The notes under the pieces: generated by a model | Database searches by the model: none | The model's input: only the letters and a program-made list of their open reading frames with translations | What the model was told of the DNA's origin: nothing | Position numbers and translations under genes: made by a program | Shown: one piece after another, positions 61,030 through 64,000 of the stretch | Layout: each line of letters starts with the position of its first letter | How positions within the stretch are numbered: the stretch's first letter is position 1 | Assembly: GCF_019218265.1 (NCBI RefSeq) | Contig: NZ_JAHUZE010000004.1 | Span: 474,001-538,000, forward strand | Length of the DNA: 64,000 nucleotides | From: Maritimibacter dapengensis | GTDB taxonomy: Bacteria; Pseudomonadota; Alphaproteobacteria; Rhodobacterales; Rhodobacteraceae | Reading direction: 5' to 3'

Positions 61030-61476
61030 ATGACCAAACGTATCCTCTTCGTCTGTCTCGGTAATATCTGCCGGTCGCCCTCCGCCGAAGGCGTCACCCG
61101 CGCACTCGCGGGCAGTCGCGACCTCATGCTCGACAGCGCGGGGACGTCCGGCTGGCACATTGGCGAGCCACCCTATGGCGAAATGCGGCGCGCGGCCGGT
61201 GCGCGCGGCTACGACCTCGACACGCTCCGCGCCCGCCAGTTCGCCCGTTCCGATTTCGAAAGCTTCGACCTGATCCTCGCCATGGACGACCAGAACCTCG
61301 CCGATATCGAGGCGCTGCGTCCGCCGGGCAACGATACCCCGGTCCGCCTGTTCACCGACTATGCGCCCGAAACCGGGGCCGACCATGTGCCGGACCCGTA
61401 TTACACCCGCGATTTCGACGGGGCGCTCGATCTGGTGGAAACCTGCGCGCGCGGGCTACTGGCGAGCCTGGACTAA
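61030..61476 (+). CDS. Low-molecular-weight protein-tyrosine-phosphatase
   Basis: A 148-residue LMW-PTP. The P-loop VCLGNICRSPSAEG carries the nucleophile Cys9 and Arg15, and the general-acid Asp is in HVPDPYYTRDF near residue 121. The full length fits the family (about 150). Bacterial members act on phosphotyrosine or on arsenate. No kinase or arsenic genes are adjacent, so the target is unknown. Its last 4 bases overlap the convergent small-protein gene. Confidence 0.94.
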   Translation: MTKRILFVCLGNICRSPSAEGVTRALAGSRDLMLDSAGTSGWHIGEPPYGEMRRAAGARGYDLDTLRARQFARSDFESFDLILAMDDQNLADIEALRPPGNDTPVRLFTDYAPETGADHVPDPYYTRDFDGALDLVETCARGLLASLD

Positions 61477-61793
61477 CGGCAGAGCTCTGTCGCAGCCTCG
61501 CCGTACGACTTCCATTTGAGCCAGAACACTTCGTCCGCCGGATCGTCGGACGTTCGTGTCTCCTGGCTCGAATGAGGATCCTTGAAGAACGCCGCCCCGC
61601 GCTTCTGTTCTGCCGGTGTGAGAACCTGATCCGCGACCGCCTGGATACAGGCGCAAAGTGTCGCTGTGCGGGCCTGCCGTTCCGAGGCATTACAGGCCTG
61701 TTCGATGATCCCGGCATGCGTGAACGTTGCGCTCGACATGACGACGATCAGCGCCAGAAGCCCTGCCGACCTGGCCAAGGAAATGCGCAACAT
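61473..61793 (-). CDS. Small secreted protein, unknown
   Basis: A 106-residue exported protein. The signal peptide is at about residues 1-27 (LARSAGLLALIVVMSSATFTHA). The mature part has four cysteines (IEQACNAS, TLCACIQ, TELCR at the end), probably disulphide-bonded, and a motif TPAEQKRGAAFFKDPH. Homologues that I recall in Rhodobacterales carry misleading transporter names. I chose the ATG at 61793. It lies downstream of the PfkB gene on the same strand (gap of 59 bases). Confidence 0.75.
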   Translation of the reverse strand: MLRISLARSAGLLALIVVMSSATFTHAGIIEQACNASERQARTATLCACIQAVADQVLTPAEQKRGAAFFKDPHSSQETRTSDDPADEVFWLKWKSYGEAATELCR

Positions 61794-61852
61794 GGTCCCA
61801 GTTCCCTTCCCGAACGGCTGACACCATACCACATTGGCGAATGTCGGAAAAG

Positions 61853-62800
61853 TTAAACCGCAGTCAGCACAGCGGTCGCTGCAAGGGCCTCGACATCGGA
61901 TATTGCACATAGCTCGGTGGCGTCCGTCATCACCGCGGCCGAGGCAGCGGCGCATCCCTGGACCAGCGCCGCCTCCGGCTCGGCATCACGGGACAGGGCA
62001 AGCGTGAAGGCACCCACGAAACTGTCGCCGGCCCCGACCTTGGATTTCACCGGCACGTCTTCGGTGTTGCAATGCCACCGTCCCGCGCGGGTGACGAGCA
62101 CCGATCCGCCCGGACCCATCGCCAGCACGACCATCTCGGCCACGTCCCGCGCGATCAGGCTCCGCGCGAAATCCGCCACGTCTTCTCGTGATGGGAGCGC
62201 ACGACCGGCCAGGGCCGCGCTCTCCGCTCCGTCGAGCCGCAGCACATGCTGACGCCCCGAGCCGACATTCATAAGCGCATGAAGCGGCGGCCCCGATGTG
62301 TCGAGGATCAACCGCGCGCCGCGCCCCACGATCTCGGCGGCGAGGTTGGTGGGGAAATGCACCGGCACCCCCGGCGGCTGGCTCCCGGACAGGACGACAT
62401 AACCGCCCTCGGGCGCGACCTCCGCAATCGCCTCGATAGCCGCATGAGCCAATTCGGGCGACCAGCGCGGCCCCGGCATCACGAACCGGTATTGCTCCCC
62501 CGTCGTTTCGTCCGTCACGGCGAGCGATTGGCGCGTGTCGCCGGGGATCTCGAACGGCACCGGGTCCAGCGGCTCTTCGGCCAGCAGATCGCGATACGCT
62601 GCCCCGATATGGCCCGCCAATGCCACGAAAGCTTTCGCGCGCCCGCCAAGCTCGCCAATGGCCCGCGCCACGTTCACGCCCCCGCCGCCCGCGTCCCGCA
62701 CGGCAGCGCGCAACCGGAGCTTTTCCTCCGGCACGACATGCGGGACCGAAGTGGAAAGGTCGAGCGCCGGGTTCAGCGTAACGGTCAAAATGCCTGACAT
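61853..62800 (-). CDS. PfkB-family sugar kinase (1-phosphofructokinase-like)
   Basis: A 315-residue ribokinase-fold kinase of the hexose-phosphate group. The N-terminal signature is TVTLNPALDLSTS. The glycine-rich GGGGVNVARAIGELGG lies near residue 38, and the catalytic DTSGPP and KVGAGDSFVGAF (Asp base near residue 256) are intact. The NPALD start is typical of fructose-1-phosphate, tagatose-6-phosphate or minor fructose-6-phosphate (PfkB) kinases. No PTS or sugar-isomerase gene is nearby to choose between them. Confidence 0.9.
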   Translation of the reverse strand: MSGILTVTLNPALDLSTSVPHVVPEEKLRLRAAVRDAGGGGVNVARAIGELGGRAKAFVALAGHIGAAYRDLLAEEPLDPVPFEIPGDTRQSLAVTDETTGEQYRFVMPGPRWSPELAHAAIEAIAEVAPEGGYVVLSGSQPPGVPVHFPTNLAAEIVGRGARLILDTSGPPLHALMNVGSGRQHVLRLDGAESAALAGRALPSREDVADFARSLIARDVAEMVVLAMGPGGSVLVTRAGRWHCNTEDVPVKSKVGAGDSFVGAFTLALSRDAEPEAALVQGCAAASAAVMTDATELCAISDVEALAATAVLTAV

Positions 62801-62907
62801 AGCGCGACGCTATCCGCGCGCGGGCGAAGCGTCCAGCGTTACGCGACACGGGCGCGCTGTGCCGAACCTTGCCTGCCTCCCGCTGGCCGTCGCCCGCCGC
62901 AACCCTC

Positions 62908-62958
62908 CTGTCACGAAGCTATCACGCAGCATTCGCACGACTGTCACGCCCCTGTTGC
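62908..62958 (+). promoter_or_regulatory. Tandem Pho boxes upstream of the glycerophosphodiesterase gene
   Basis: CTGTCAC (62908), CTATCAC (62919), a degenerate CATTCGC (62930), CTGTCAC (62941) and CTGTTGC (62952) occur exactly 11 bases apart. Against the CTGTCAT-N4-CTGTCAT PhoB consensus, the clear units match 4-6 of 7 positions. The array reads towards the gene and ends about 50 bases before its start codon, a position suited to activation under phosphate starvation. Confidence 0.65.
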
Positions 62959-63008
62959 GTTCAAGCCCAAGCTGTTGCCATCGCCAACCCTTAATCGGAG
63001 ATAGATAT

Positions 63009-64000
63009 GCTCTTGAGAACGACCGCACTCGCGCTTGCCGCGCTTCCCGGCGCCGCCCTCGCTGCCACGATCGAACTTGGCCCGCGCCCCTACTACCTGA
63101 TCGACCGGATGGAAGACGGCGCGCTGAAGGACAAGTTGATGGCCTGCACGGATATGGACATGCAGGCCTCGCCTTTTTCCATCGGCCACCGTGGCGCGCC
63201 CCTGATGTTTCCTGAGCACACGGTCGAATCGAACCGCGCCGCTGCTCGCATGGGAGCCGGTATTCTGGAATGTGACGTGACCTTCACCGCCGACAAGGAA
63301 CTGGTGTGTCGTCACGCCCAGAACGATCTTCACACCACCACCGATATTCTGGCCTCGGACCTCGCATCTAAGTGTTCGACCCCGTTCACCGGCGCGTTGG
63401 GTGACACCCCGGCATCGGTCGAATGCCGCACCTCGGACATCACGCTCGCCGAATTTCAAACCCTGACCGGCAAGATGGACGCGGGCAACGACCAAGGCGA
63501 GACGGTCGAAGCCTACATGGACGCGACCGCGGGCTGGCGCACCGATCTCTATTCGGCCATGGGCGGCACGTTGATGACCCATGCCGAGTCCATCGCCCTG
63601 TTCGACGAACTCGGCGCGGATTTCACGCCCGAGCTGAAAAGCCCCTCGGTCGAGATGCCGTTCGACGGGTTCAGCCAGGCCGATTACGCGCAGAAGATGA
63701 TCGACGAATACAAGGACGCGGGCATCGCGCCGAACCGCGTCTGGCCACAGAGCTTCAACCTCGAAGACGTGCTCTACTGGGTCGAGAACGAGCCGGAATT
63801 CGGCGCACAGGCCGTGTTCCTCGTCGAATGGTCGGACGGGTTCGACGAACAGAACGCCGAGACATGGAACGAAGATTTCGCGGCCCTCGTCGAGCAGGGC
63901 GTGAATTATCTGGCCCCGTCGATAAACATGCTGGTCACCGTCAAGGACGGTGCGGTCGCAGCGTCCGACTACGCGAAGGCCGCGAAAGACGCAGGTCTGA
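63009..64000 (+). CDS. glpQ: Secreted glycerophosphodiester phosphodiesterase (partial)
   Basis: A frame open to the window edge (at least 330 residues). It begins at the ATG at 63009, with GGAG 8 bases upstream. The signal peptide MLLRTTALALAALPGAALAA targets the periplasm. The GP-PDE catalytic motifs are visible: FSIGHRGAPLMFPEHTVES near residue 58 (His, Arg, Glu), LECDVTFTADKELVCRHA (metal-binding Glu/Asp and second His) and FTPELKSPSVEM further on. It hydrolyses glycerophosphodiesters to glycerol-3-phosphate, allowing phosphate scavenging. The Pho-box array upstream supports that role. Confidence 0.93.

Noticed and set aside
1-64000. tRNA, rRNA, CRISPR array, insertion sequence or prophage
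   Set aside because: No cloverleaf with a plausible anticodon arm, no regularly spaced direct repeats of CRISPR size, and no transposase or phage motif recognised on either strand by inspection.

Overview
The window is GC-rich DNA from an alphaproteobacterium, most likely of the Rhodobacterales (Rhodobacter/Roseobacter group). The main reason is a complete uptake-hydrogenase locus in the gene order known from Rhodobacter capsulatus (hupTUV-hypF-hupSLC-hupDFGHJK-hypAB-hupR-hypCDE). Other hints are a family of extragenic hairpin elements ending in CCCC..GATATTT of the kind I associate with this group, and clade-typical small proteins. No rRNA, tRNA, CRISPR array, transposase or phage gene was seen. 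The gene map is dense, with many 1-8 base overlaps, as expected of ordinary chromosome or a stable large replicon.

Layout. 1-2.2 kb: an unrecognised three-gene minus-strand operon (open-ended protein, two-helix membrane peptide, long coiled-coil protein). 2.3-10 kb: housekeeping genes (M20 peptidase, PitA phosphate permease, NUDIX hydrolase, HrpB helicase, DUF3108 protein, MeaB GTPase). 10.1-14.1 kb: two similar full-length ABC exporters behind a short leader ORF. 14.1-31.6 kb: a divergent fatty-acid-type catabolic island. On the minus strand are a TetR regulator, thiolase, a fused hydratase/dehydrogenase, an alpha-methylacyl-CoA racemase, a crotonase and a nitronate-monooxygenase-like flavoprotein. 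On the plus strand are a Liv-type ABC importer with its binding protein, two acyl-CoA ligases and two acyl-CoA dehydrogenases. A 42-bp nested palindrome sits between the two arms. Racemase plus IVD/LCAD-type dehydrogenases suggest import and beta-oxidation of a branched (alpha-methyl) carboxylic acid. 31.6-32.8 kb: an MFS transporter.

32.9-56.1 kb: the hydrogenase locus, all on the minus strand. HupT, HupU and HupV form the H2-sensing kinase and regulatory hydrogenase. HupR is the response regulator. HupS, HupL and HupC are the membrane-bound enzyme and its cytochrome b. HupD, F, G, H, J, K and HypA-F are maturation factors. The locus is broken between hupC and hupD by three unrelated genes (ankyrin protein, hydrolase-like protein, SH3/DUF1236 protein), flanked by terminators. 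A 62-residue membrane peptide is inserted between hupL and hupC. HupS carries the extra cysteines of oxygen-tolerant enzymes.

56.3-64 kb: mixed genes (L28 protein, two likely copper-handling secreted proteins, an RTX calcium-binding protein, a sirtuin, a low-molecular-weight tyrosine phosphatase, a PfkB sugar kinase). The window ends inside a secreted glycerophosphodiester phosphodiesterase preceded by a phased 11-bp Pho-box array; related phased repeats lie in front of pitA. No wholly new system was identified with confidence. The best leads are the left-edge operon, the interrupted hup locus with its small peptide, the leader ORFs before livH and the ABC exporters, and the repeat that seems to supply the hypF start codon.
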